From a virus, in the IMG/VR virus record IMGVR_UViG_3300007276_000160, positions 1 through 32,833 of that record: DNA of 32,833 nucleotides, one strand, 5' to 3'. A program made the position numbers and the translations under genes. The notes under the pieces were generated by a model, which was not told the origin of the DNA, did no database searches, and saw only the letters and a program-made list of their open reading frames with translations. Below are positions 1 to 6,918 of the stretch, piece by piece (position 1 is the first letter of the stretch; each line of letters starts with the position of its first letter).

Positions 1-2
1 AG

Positions 3-170
3 TATGGTCATAACTATTCAGCCGCTGCTCGTAAATCTTTTAAAGCAAGACACAAATGTGGAACTGCTAAAAGTAAACTAACAGCAAGATACTGGTCCTG
101 TAAAAACTTATGGGGTGGTAAAGGAGGATCAACAAAGTCTAACCCTTCAGGTGTTAGAGGTAAATACTAA
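3..170 (+). CDS. Small basic two-cysteine phage protein, C-terminal part
   Basis: An open frame enters from the left edge and stops at TAA 168-170, giving 55 visible residues with no start in the window, so the gene is 5'-truncated. The visible part is rich in Lys, Arg, Gly and Ser and contains the motifs SFKARHKCGTAKSK and ARYWSCKNLWGG, with two cysteines. The pattern FKARH-x-C...ARYWSC resembles a small conserved protein of unknown function that I recall from marine phages, including cyanophages; I cannot confirm a family accession. Two other small basic proteins with exactly two cysteines lie at the far end of the window. The function is unknown; a virion-associated or nucleic-acid-binding role would fit the composition but is inference. 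The next start is 17 bases downstream, consistent with one transcript. Confidence 0.75.
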   Translation, partial: YGHNYSAAARKSFKARHKCGTAKSKLTARYWSCKNLWGGKGGSTKSNPSGVRGKY

Positions 171-187
171 TAACAAACAAAACTATC

Positions 188-1228
188 ATGGCTTACAATC
201 AAAAAAACAGTCCCTTTAAACAAACAACCCTTAAAGGTACTCTAAAAGGCGTAGCGAAAGATGCAGCAATTTTGGCGCTTGGGGGACCAATTCCATTCGC
301 TACAAAAACGGCAACTGACGCTTACAAAAAATTTAAAAGTAATAGTCAAAACAAACCTAGTGAGAAGTTTCTTCCTTCAATGGTTTCTACAAAACAAAAG
401 TCAACTGGTTCTAAACAAACAGCTTTAGACAAAATTAGAAACACCCCTGACCTTTCTACAGGAAAAACTAAAACAAAAACAGTAGAAATAGGTAAAAGAC
501 CTAAGCGTAGTCTTAAAGAAGCGTATGACATTGCTCTTACAAAGGGCTACCGTAAGAAAAGCGAAAGTTTTGCGGACTATTCAAAAAGAGCAAAAGCGGA
601 TCCGTTGTACGGAAAAAGCGGAAGTAAAGGGTTTAAAGTAACAGCAGCAGGTGATGATGTTGTTTCTCCTTACAAGCCAGGTACTAAAGTATCTACTCTT
701 AAAGACAAAGAAGCTAAAGAGTATGCGGCTAAAACAAAAAAGCTAAACAAAAAGGCTTCAGAAATCCGTAAAAGCAGAAAGGTAATTAATCAAGCAGCAA
801 AGAACAAACCTAAGGTAGCAGAGATTAAGACTGAGCCGGCGAAAATTAATACACCTAAGAAAACAACAAAGGTAACGGTAAGCCGTAGAGATCAAAGAAG
901 ATTAGACAAGCAAGCTAAGCGAGAAGCTAGAATTGCTGAAACTAGAAAGAAAGGAAAAGCAGCTTTAGCCGGAGGGGATACTCAAAAAGCAAACAGATTA
1001 AGAAGAAAGCAAGCTAGAATCGAAGGTAGAATCGCTAAGACAAATAAAAAATTGCGCGAGTCAGCTGGTATTAAAACAAAAAAAGGTACTTATAACTTCG
1101 CAGAAGGAACAGGTCCTAAAACTAGCAAGTTTGATAAAACTAAAAACGCAGGAGATAAGCCTAAGACGAAAGTGAAAGCAAGAAGACGTGCGGCAAAGGG
1201 ATCTACTAGAGCAACACTTAGAAAGTAA
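188..1228 (+). CDS. Lys/Arg-rich phage protein of unknown function
   Basis: A 346-residue, extremely basic, low-complexity protein. The N-terminus (MAYNQKNSPFKQ) looks like a type of opening I associate with marine Bacteroidota phage proteins, followed by a short Ala/Leu/Gly stretch near residues 25-42 (AILALGGPIPFATKTA). The rest is Lys, Arg, Thr and Ala rich. Near residues 230-295 there is a helical basic segment of the type RRLDKQAKREARIAETRKKG followed by a Gly-Gly turn and KANRLRRKQARIEGRIAKTN, suggesting two amphipathic basic helices. There are almost no aromatic residues. The composition is histone H1-like and compatible with binding DNA or RNA, possibly inside the virion, but no catalytic motif is visible. 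The holin gene follows after 3 bases. A virion or assembly role is inferred only from its place in the late operon. Confidence 0.85.
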   Translation: MAYNQKNSPFKQTTLKGTLKGVAKDAAILALGGPIPFATKTATDAYKKFKSNSQNKPSEKFLPSMVSTKQKSTGSKQTALDKIRNTPDLSTGKTKTKTVEIGKRPKRSLKEAYDIALTKGYRKKSESFADYSKRAKADPLYGKSGSKGFKVTAAGDDVVSPYKPGTKVSTLKDKEAKEYAAKTKKLNKKASEIRKSRKVINQAAKNKPKVAEIKTEPAKINTPKKTTKVTVSRRDQRRLDKQAKREARIAETRKKGKAALAGGDTQKANRLRRKQARIEGRIAKTNKKLRESAGIKTKKGTYNFAEGTGPKTSKFDKTKNAGDKPKTKVKARRRAAKGSTRATLRK

Positions 1229-1231
1229 TAT

Positions 1232-1621
1232 ATGAGCTTTTTTGCAAAACTATTAGGTTCAGGCACTAAAGGCTTAGGTGATTTAGCAAAGGATATTAGA
1301 GAAGCTATAAAAGGCAAAGAGCTAGATCCTAAAGTTCAGATCGAAACCGCGGCTAAATTAGTTGAACTACAAACAAAAATAAACGAAGCAGAAGCAGGGC
1401 ACAGGACCTTGTTCGTCGCAGGATGGAGGCCTTTTATCGGTTGGGTCTGCGGTACTGCTTTATTGTATAACTTCATACTACGGGATTTGCTTATATTTGC
1501 GAATCCCAATTGGAGTGAACTACCGGCATTACAAATGCAAGAATTGTTTTCAATCTTGTTTGGTATGTTAGGATTAGGAGGATTAAGAACATTTGAAAAG
1601 AAAAATAAAATAGCAAAATAA
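1232..1621 (+). CDS. Holin, 3TM-type
   Basis: A 129-residue small membrane protein. After an amphipathic, charged N-terminal half (about residues 1-62) it carries AGHRTLFVAGWRPFIGW, a first hydrophobic stretch around residues 63-90, and a second around 104-120 (LFSILFGMLGLGGLRTFEKK) with a Lys-rich cytoplasmic tail. The WRPFIGW motif with the hydrophobic C-terminal hairpin is the signature I associate with the Holin_3TMs family, found in phages and gene transfer agents. Such holins accumulate in the inner membrane and open at a set time to release the endolysin. The endolysin candidate here lies about 30 kb downstream (31234) rather than next door. The stop codon directly abuts the start of the tail fibre gene. 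Confidence 0.85.
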   Translation: MSFFAKLLGSGTKGLGDLAKDIREAIKGKELDPKVQIETAAKLVELQTKINEAEAGHRTLFVAGWRPFIGWVCGTALLYNFILRDLLIFANPNWSELPALQMQELFSILFGMLGLGGLRTFEKKNKIAK

Positions 1622-2965
1622 ATGGCAGCAGGAATAGGATTAGGAATAAGTATGGGCTGGACGTATGCTAAAAAAGGCTTTAGCGCAGTTATACAGGGTT
1701 TGTTTGCGATTTTAGAAGCTAGATCTACTTTTTTTGAAAATGCGAACAACTCAAAGTTAGGTGTTCAAGAACTAGAAACCGCAGGTTTGCTTGACAAGGC
1801 TAGTATTATACTTACCCCTACGGGTTATAGTGATTCCGTTATCCATAACGTAAAGCCAAGTTCAACGCCTTTTGGCGACATGGCACTCGTTAAGAACGGG
1901 ACTTGCACTAGGGTTAATAAAGACGGTCTCGTTGAAACAGTAGCATCTGACGTTCCTAGGATAGATTACTCGAAAGGAGAAGGCGCGATATTATGTGAAA
2001 CTTCTTCAGTAAACCAAATACGATATAGCGAAGACTTTTCAAACGCTCTTTGGACAAAGGCAGCAATTAGCTTGACCTCTTCTACAGGTACAAACCCTAA
2101 AGGAGTAAGTCAAACACTTTACACAATTACTAGGCAAGCTGCTGCAGGAGATGGCTTGTTTGCCTCTCTTGCTTCGTCAGCTACTGGTAACGGTGTAGGA
2201 ATGTCTTTATGGATTAGAAGAGTTTCAGGTCCCGGTAGTACGGGTGAAGTTTGGCTAGGTAGAGAACCACAAACTACTCCTTTAACGCCAAGCGAAGGAG
2301 AGCTAGTTGATGTTGGTTCTGATTGGCAAAGAATTGAGTATAAATCAACAGGTTACACTGGGACATCCAAAATGTATATCAACCCTCAATATCTGCACAG
2401 CTTTCAAATATGGGGTGCGCAAACAGAAAAATCTGGAGGCGGACAACCAGGAAAAGTATCCAGCTACATTCCAACTACTGCAACGGCGGTTACAAGAAAT
2501 AGAGATAACTACGCCAACGGAGGGGACTCTACGCTAATTGGGCAAACAGAAGGAGTGTTTTATTTTGAGGGAGCTTCGCTAACCGCGTGGTCTACAGGGC
2601 GAGCAATGGCTTTATCAGACGGCGGAGCAGCCAATAGAGTTGTTTTATTTTTTGACTACGCAGCTAACTCAATTAGAGCTTTGGTTAGAGACGGGAACAA
2701 TAATCAAACACTTTTTACGGATGTTTTATTTGGTCAAACGAACTTTAATAAAATAGCAGTAAAATACAAATCAGGCGATATAGCTCTTTGGATAAACGGA
2801 ACAGAAGTAGCTACATCAACAAATGCACTTTCGTTTACTAGCCCTTTAACCGAGCTAGCTTTTGATCAAGGTAACGGATCTGTCCACATGGACGGTTTTA
2901 TTAAACAAGTTGCGGTATTTAAAGAAGCATTATCAGACGCGGAATTAGCTGCATTAACATCATAA
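1622..2965 (+). CDS. Tail fibre / receptor-binding protein with lectin-like C-terminal domain
   Basis: A 447-residue protein. Residues about 60-125 carry SIILTPTGYSDSVIHNVKP, then a TRVNKDGLVETVASDVPRID segment and GEGAILCE; this recurs in phage tail fibre and adhesin proteins. It is followed by the RYSEDFSNALW-type start of a carbohydrate-binding beta-sandwich (about 130-270), then a second beta-sandwich (about 290-447) ending DAELAALTS, a typical ending of LamG / concanavalin A-like lectin domains. The likely role is binding host surface polysaccharide. The assigned ATG directly follows the holin stop codon; an in-frame ATG at 1655 (Met12) is an alternative. The first 30 residues are Gly/Ala rich and mildly hydrophobic, which may be a virion-attachment segment. 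The exact receptor cannot be read from the sequence. Confidence 0.75.
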   Translation: MAAGIGLGISMGWTYAKKGFSAVIQGLFAILEARSTFFENANNSKLGVQELETAGLLDKASIILTPTGYSDSVIHNVKPSSTPFGDMALVKNGTCTRVNKDGLVETVASDVPRIDYSKGEGAILCETSSVNQIRYSEDFSNALWTKAAISLTSSTGTNPKGVSQTLYTITRQAAAGDGLFASLASSATGNGVGMSLWIRRVSGPGSTGEVWLGREPQTTPLTPSEGELVDVGSDWQRIEYKSTGYTGTSKMYINPQYLHSFQIWGAQTEKSGGGQPGKVSSYIPTTATAVTRNRDNYANGGDSTLIGQTEGVFYFEGASLTAWSTGRAMALSDGGAANRVVLFFDYAANSIRALVRDGNNNQTLFTDVLFGQTNFNKIAVKYKSGDIALWINGTEVATSTNALSFTSPLTELAFDQGNGSVHMDGFIKQVAVFKEALSDAELAALTS

Positions 2966-2968
2966 TAT

Positions 2969-3334
2969 ATGAGACTAAATATAGGTAAGTACGCTTTCAA
3001 TTCAGAAAAGCAAGCGAAAAGCAAAATAAAAGCATTAGGCACACAGGCTACAGATGAAGGTGTAGAATATCCTACGCATCCGCATGTTGTTACGGAGCTA
3101 GGGATAGAGCGACTGTCTGAAGACATTTACAACGAGGAATGGGAACTATTGCACGAGGCTATTTATGGTACGGATTACTTAGTAGACGTTTTATGGGTTG
3201 ACCTAGAAGAAGAAGAAGATGGAAGCACTAATCACCCCTATGGATGGGCTACTTACTCGGTTAACGTTTCAGACGAAGGTATACACAGCTTTCTAGGATT
3301 AAAATATCAAGAACTAAAAATAACAAATAACTAA
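2969..3334 (+). CDS. Conserved phage protein of unknown function
   Basis: A 121-residue protein starting 3 bases after the tail fibre gene. It has a basic N-terminus (KQAKSKIKALG), a central acidic region (EEEEDG near residue 82), and a C-terminal motif HPYGWATYSVNV followed by GIHSFLGLKYQ. I recall proteins of this shape, with HPYGW and a final GLxYQ, next to tail fibre genes in marine phages, but no function is known to me. No membrane segment or signal peptide is seen. Its place directly behind the fibre gene makes a fibre-associated or chaperone role possible; this is inference only. Confidence 0.8.
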   Translation: MRLNIGKYAFNSEKQAKSKIKALGTQATDEGVEYPTHPHVVTELGIERLSEDIYNEEWELLHEAIYGTDYLVDVLWVDLEEEEDGSTNHPYGWATYSVNVSDEGIHSFLGLKYQELKITNN

Positions 3335-3340
3335 ACAAAA

Positions 3341-3604
3341 ATGGGACAATTCCAAAATCAACCAGATTTCGCAACAAAAGCAGAAGCTTTAACGTCTTTG
3401 CCTTATACTCCTGAAGAGCCATCGGCTATTTACATAGGAGAAAAAACAGATACAGCAGCAGACGCCTCTATTACAGTTATCATGCCAGGGAGCACTACTC
3501 AAGTAGTGTTTAAAAATGTTACCACAGGTTTCTTACCGGTAGTAGCTGCAACTGTACATGCTTCTACAAACATAAATCAAAACAGTATCGTACTGGTTAG
3601 ATAA
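3341..3604 (+). CDS. Small beta-rich phage protein, possible spike-base-like component
   Basis: An 87-residue protein opening MGQFQNQPDFATKAEAL and rich in Thr, Val, Ala and Ser, with predicted beta strands (SAIYIGEKTD, ITVIMPGSTTQVVFKNV, GFLPVVAATVHAST) and ending in IVLVR. The arrangement YIG...VVFKNV..GFLPV.A..V.A...N..SIV is similar in pattern to small phage proteins sometimes annotated as spike base or RCAP_Rcc01079-like proteins, but that comparison is from memory and weak. There are no cysteines, charged helices or membrane segments. It sits between the fibre-associated gene and the packaging module. The start is preceded by an A-rich leader with no Shine-Dalgarno motif. Confidence 0.75.
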   Translation: MGQFQNQPDFATKAEALTSLPYTPEEPSAIYIGEKTDTAADASITVIMPGSTTQVVFKNVTTGFLPVVAATVHASTNINQNSIVLVR

Positions 3605-3640
3605 ACTTTTATCTACAAACAATTTAATTAAATAAGTAAA

Positions 3641-3862
3641 ATGAGTAATTTAATAAGAAAGATAAGTATCGGCAAAGACTACAAAGTTGATGCGATGCAC
3701 TACTCTGTAGGCCAAGAGGTTTATGGAGGTCACACAATAAAGCATATTGTAGAGGAAGAAGATAAGTATTCTATATTTATAGAGAAAAAAGGAGACTTAA
3801 TACCCTGGAAAGATTTTAACAAAAATATGGGTATTGCTATTGAGTATAATATAGAGTACTAA
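3641..3862 (+). CDS. Small conserved phage protein of unknown function
   Basis: A 73-residue protein with motifs IRKISIGKDYK, MHYSVGQEVYGGHTIKHI and a C-terminal PWKDFNKNMGIAIEYNIEY. The mixture of short beta strands (SIFIEKKGDLIPW) and the closing IEYNI suggests a compact beta-rich fold. I recall similar short proteins just upstream of the co-chaperonin and terminase genes in marine phage genomes, without a known role. Its stop codon shares one base with the start of the GroES-like gene (TAATG), so the two are very likely translationally coupled. The 36-base gap before it is AT-only in part and contains a 12-base palindrome at 3622-3633. Confidence 0.78.
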   Translation: MSNLIRKISIGKDYKVDAMHYSVGQEVYGGHTIKHIVEEEDKYSIFIEKKGDLIPWKDFNKNMGIAIEYNIEY

Positions 3863-4461
3863 TGAAAGGTGTGTTTAATTTTATTGTGTCACCTAAAGAT
3901 GGTAGATACGATAGCTCGAAAGAGATAGACGGCAAAACACTTATTTTAAATACAGAAATGCAAAACCACAATTTTGTGAGTAGAGTTGGTGTCATAGAAG
4001 GACTACCTGCTTACGATACGATGGGATTGGAGATAGGCGATGAAGTAATAGTGCATCACAATGTATTTAGAAGATTTAGAGACATACGCGGAAAAGAAAA
4101 GAATAGCTCTAGTTACTACGAAGAAGATTTATACTTTGTACAACCGGATCAAATCTTTGCTTATAAAAGAGAAAAGCAATGGACGCCTTTAGATGGATTT
4201 AACTTTGTTAAGCCGATTAAAGACGATTCATTTTTATCTAATGCTAAAGAAAAACCTTTAGTAGGAGTAATGAAGCATAAAGATCCTAAGCTTGTTTTTT
4301 TAAAAAGAAATGACTTAGTAGGTTTTAAACCTTCAAGCGAATACGAATTTATTATAGAGGGCGAACGTTTATACAGAGTACCCACCAATTCAATTACAAT
4401 TAAATATGAATACAAAGGAAACGAAGAAGAATATAATCCAAGCTGGGCAGAAGGCAGTTGA
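3862..4461 (+). CDS. Two-domain GroES-like co-chaperonin
   Basis: A 199-residue protein that reads as two GroES-like beta-barrels in tandem. First unit: NFIVSP (6-11), VGVIEG (42-47), GDEVIVHH (59-66), LYFVQPDQIFA (90-100). Second unit: NFVKP (114-118), VGVMKH (134-139), NDLVGFKP (150-157), LYRVPTNSITI (170-180). Ordinary GroES is about 95 residues with one such unit. Phage co-chaperonins such as T4 gp31 act with host GroEL to fold the major capsid protein, and marine phage proteins of this pattern are commonly labelled GroES-like; a capsid-folding role here is inference. It overlaps the preceding gene by one base and the following one by 56 bases. The polar segment at about residues 70-87 (RRFRDIRGKEKNSSSYY) could be a mobile loop. 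Confidence 0.72.
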   Translation: MKGVFNFIVSPKDGRYDSSKEIDGKTLILNTEMQNHNFVSRVGVIEGLPAYDTMGLEIGDEVIVHHNVFRRFRDIRGKEKNSSSYYEEDLYFVQPDQIFAYKREKQWTPLDGFNFVKPIKDDSFLSNAKEKPLVGVMKHKDPKLVFLKRNDLVGFKPSSEYEFIIEGERLYRVPTNSITIKYEYKGNEEEYNPSWAEGS

Positions 4462-4684
4462 AGAATTAATAAAGGTAGCAAAAGAAGCTATTGTAGATTC
4501 CGAAGACGATTTGTCAGCGGATAAGTTAAAGAACGCTGCAGCAACAAAGAAGCTAGCTATATTCGATGCTTTCGAAATACTATCTAGGATAGAAGAGGAA
4601 GAGGAAAGACTTAACGAAAAACCTAAAAACGTAAAGAAAGAAGAAAAAACGTTTAAGGGTTTTGCAGAAGGAAGGTCTAAGTAA
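4406..4684 (+). CDS. Candidate terminase small subunit
   Basis: A 92-residue mostly helical, highly charged protein directly upstream of the large terminase (2 bases between stop and start). It opens with a basic helix, continues through AKEAIVDSEDDLSADKLKNA and ATKKLAIFDAFEILSRIEEE, and ends with a basic tail KTFKGFAEGRSK. The ATG at 4406 lies 56 bases inside the 3' end of the co-chaperonin gene in another frame. It is the only Met in the frame, so there is no alternative ATG start. Small terminases recognise packaging sites and are short and helical, and this position is the usual one, but no helix-turn-helix is clear. The SADKLKNAAATKKLAIFDAF core looks conserved-phage-like from memory. 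It could instead be another packaging accessory. Confidence 0.6.
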   Translation: MNTKETKKNIIQAGQKAVEELIKVAKEAIVDSEDDLSADKLKNAAATKKLAIFDAFEILSRIEEEEERLNEKPKNVKKEEKTFKGFAEGRSK

Positions 4685-4686
4685 TC

Positions 4687-6915
4687 ATGTACAAGCAAAC
4701 ATTATATAAAATAGAGAACGACTACATTAAGCCTAAAGTGCTTAAGAGAATGAATCGTTACAAAAAATGGGAATATGGTTACAATGCTGAGCATGATATC
4801 GTGGTTATTAGTAAAACTGGAGAGATTGGAGAAATTTATGATATCCAGAATCTTAAAATCGCTTTACCTAAAGCAACAAAGAACATACATAAACGCTCAG
4901 ATAAAAAAGATGAGCAGTTCTGGGAGGCTGCGGAATATCCAAAAGAATTAAGCAAAATAAAAAGCGTATTTGATTGGGAAAAATACCCGTCAGACTTTAA
5001 AGAAAAATGGTACGATTATATCGACCAAGAGTTTAACTATAGAGAAGAAGGGTTTTGGTTTTACAACAATGGTAAACCTACATATGTAACAGGTACGCAT
5101 TATATGTACCTTCAGTGGACTAAAATTGACGTAGGTCATCCTGACTTTAGAGAGTCGAACAGATTGTTCTTTATATTTTGGGAAGCTTGTAAAGCAGATA
5201 AAAGAAGTTATGGTATGTGCTATTTAAAGAATAGACGTTCTGGGTTTTCTTTTATGTCGTCTGCAGAAACAACTCACCAAGCAACAATGTCTAGTGATGC
5301 TCGTTTTGGTATACTATCAAAGTCAGGAGCAGATGCTAAAAAAATGTTTACAGATAAAGTTGTACCGATTTCTATAAACTACCCTTTCTTTTTTAAACCC
5401 ATACAAGATGGTATGGATAGACCGAAAACTGAGTTAGCGTATAGAATACCGGCAAGTAAGTTAACTAGAAAGAAGTTGGACTCAAATGAACAGCTTGAAG
5501 AACTTGTAGGGTTAGATACTACAATTGACTGGAAGAACACAGGGGACAACAGTTATGATGGAGAAAAATTAAAACTACTAGTACACGATGAAAGTGGAAA
5601 ATGGGAAAAGCCAGATAATATTTTAAATAACTGGCGAGTTACAAAGACCTGTTTAAGGCTAGGTAGCAAAGTGATCGGTAAGTGTATGATGGGATCAACA
5701 TCAAACGCTTTAGAAAAAGGTGGAGCTAACTTTAAAAAACTATACGATAATTCGGATGTTAAGAAAAGAAACCGCAACGGACAAACTGGCTCAGGACTAT
5801 ATTCTTTGTTCATACCTATGGAATGGAACTACGAGGGATACATTGACACTTATGGGTTACCTGTATTCGATACGCCAAAAGAACCTGTCAAAGGAGTTGA
5901 TGGAGAGTTAATAGACATGGGTGTTATAGAACACTGGGAAAATGAAGTTGATGGACTAAAGAGTGATCAAGATGGTTTAAACGAATTCTATAGACAATTT
6001 CCTCGAACAGAGAAGCATGCGTTTAGAGACCAAACTAAAGATAGTATATTTAATTTAGTAAAAATATACGAACAAATTGATTATAACGAAGATTTACGTA
6101 ATACTAATATAGTTACAACAGGTAGTTTTCAATGGGAAAACGGTGTTAAAGACACAAAAGTTATATTTATGCCTAACCCTAGCGGTAGGTTTAAAGTATC
6201 TTGGGTACCTGGTTCAACTATACAAAACAGGCAAATTAAAAAGAACGGAGTAAGATACCCAGGCAATGAACATATGGGTGCGTTTGGTTGTGATAGTTAT
6301 GATATATCAGGAACCACAGATGGTAAAGGATCCAAAGGAGCATTACACGGACTGACAAAGTTTAGTATGGAAGACGCTCCTCCTAATTCGTTTTTCTTAG
6401 AATATGTAGCAAGACCTCAGACCGCTGAAATGTTTTTTGAAGATGTATTAATGGCTTGCGTATTTTACGGTATGCCTATACTTTGTGAGAACAATAAGCC
6501 TAGGTTACTATATCATTTCAAAAGAAGAGGATATAGAGGCTACTCAATGACAAGACCGGATAAGCTTTGGAATAAGCTATCTGTTACCGAAAAAGAAATA
6601 GGTGGTATACCTAACTCGAGCGAAGATATAAAGCAGGCTCACGCAGCCGCTATAGAAACCTACATACAACAATACGTAGGATACAAAGGAGACGAAGGTT
6701 ATGGCGATATGTATTTTAATGAAACGCTAAACGACTGGAGTAAGTTTGACATAACAAAAAGAACAAAGTTTGATGCCTCTATAAGTTCTGGTCTTGCAAT
6801 AATGGCCTGCAACAAAAACCTATATAGACCAAGCGCAGAAAGACAAAAGCAAAAGCTTAATATTAGCTTTACTAAGTATAACAATAATGGAGGAATTTCA
6901 GAAATAATAAAATAA
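4687..6915 (+). CDS. terL: Terminase large subunit
   Basis: A 742-residue DNA-packaging motor. ATPase domain: a deviant Walker A region CYLKNRRSGFSFMS (about 178-191), Walker B LLVHDESGKW (297-306) with the Asp-Glu pair, and a coupling motif MGSTSN (335-340). C-terminal nuclease domain: FGCDSYDISG with Asp536 and Asp539 as likely metal ligands, a second acidic site LCENNKP around Glu601, and late acidic residues near SSEDIKQAHAA (644-654). The length is somewhat above the common 450-650 because of an N-terminal extension of about 100 residues (MYKQTLYKIE...). It would bind the portal at the prohead vertex, translocate DNA with ATP and cut the concatemer. The portal gene follows after 3 bases. 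The identification rests on motifs plus neighbourhood. Confidence 0.9.
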   Translation: MYKQTLYKIENDYIKPKVLKRMNRYKKWEYGYNAEHDIVVISKTGEIGEIYDIQNLKIALPKATKNIHKRSDKKDEQFWEAAEYPKELSKIKSVFDWEKYPSDFKEKWYDYIDQEFNYREEGFWFYNNGKPTYVTGTHYMYLQWTKIDVGHPDFRESNRLFFIFWEACKADKRSYGMCYLKNRRSGFSFMSSAETTHQATMSSDARFGILSKSGADAKKMFTDKVVPISINYPFFFKPIQDGMDRPKTELAYRIPASKLTRKKLDSNEQLEELVGLDTTIDWKNTGDNSYDGEKLKLLVHDESGKWEKPDNILNNWRVTKTCLRLGSKVIGKCMMGSTSNALEKGGANFKKLYDNSDVKKRNRNGQTGSGLYSLFIPMEWNYEGYIDTYGLPVFDTPKEPVKGVDGELIDMGVIEHWENEVDGLKSDQDGLNEFYRQFPRTEKHAFRDQTKDSIFNLVKIYEQIDYNEDLRNTNIVTTGSFQWENGVKDTKVIFMPNPSGRFKVSWVPGSTIQNRQIKKNGVRYPGNEHMGAFGCDSYDISGTTDGKGSKGALHGLTKFSMEDAPPNSFFLEYVARPQTAEMFFEDVLMACVFYGMPILCENNKPRLLYHFKRRGYRGYSMTRPDKLWNKLSVTEKEIGGIPNSSEDIKQAHAAAIETYIQQYVGYKGDEGYGDMYFNETLNDWSKFDITKRTKFDASISSGLAIMACNKNLYRPSAERQKQKLNISFTKYNNNGGISEIIK

Positions 6916-6918
6916 AGC

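Noticed and set aside
1336-1749. Minus-strand 137-codon frame across the holin and fibre start
   Set aside because: It is the antisense shadow of two well-supported + strand genes and shows no recognisable motif.
1622-3334. Possible diversity-generating retroelement at the tail fibre
   Set aside because: No reverse transcriptase gene, template repeat or A-biased variable repeat was seen in the window.
3622-3633. Perfect 12-base palindrome ATTTAATTAAAT in the gap before 3641
   Set aside because: It consists only of A and T, so it is expected by chance in this AT-rich DNA; no second copy supports an operator.
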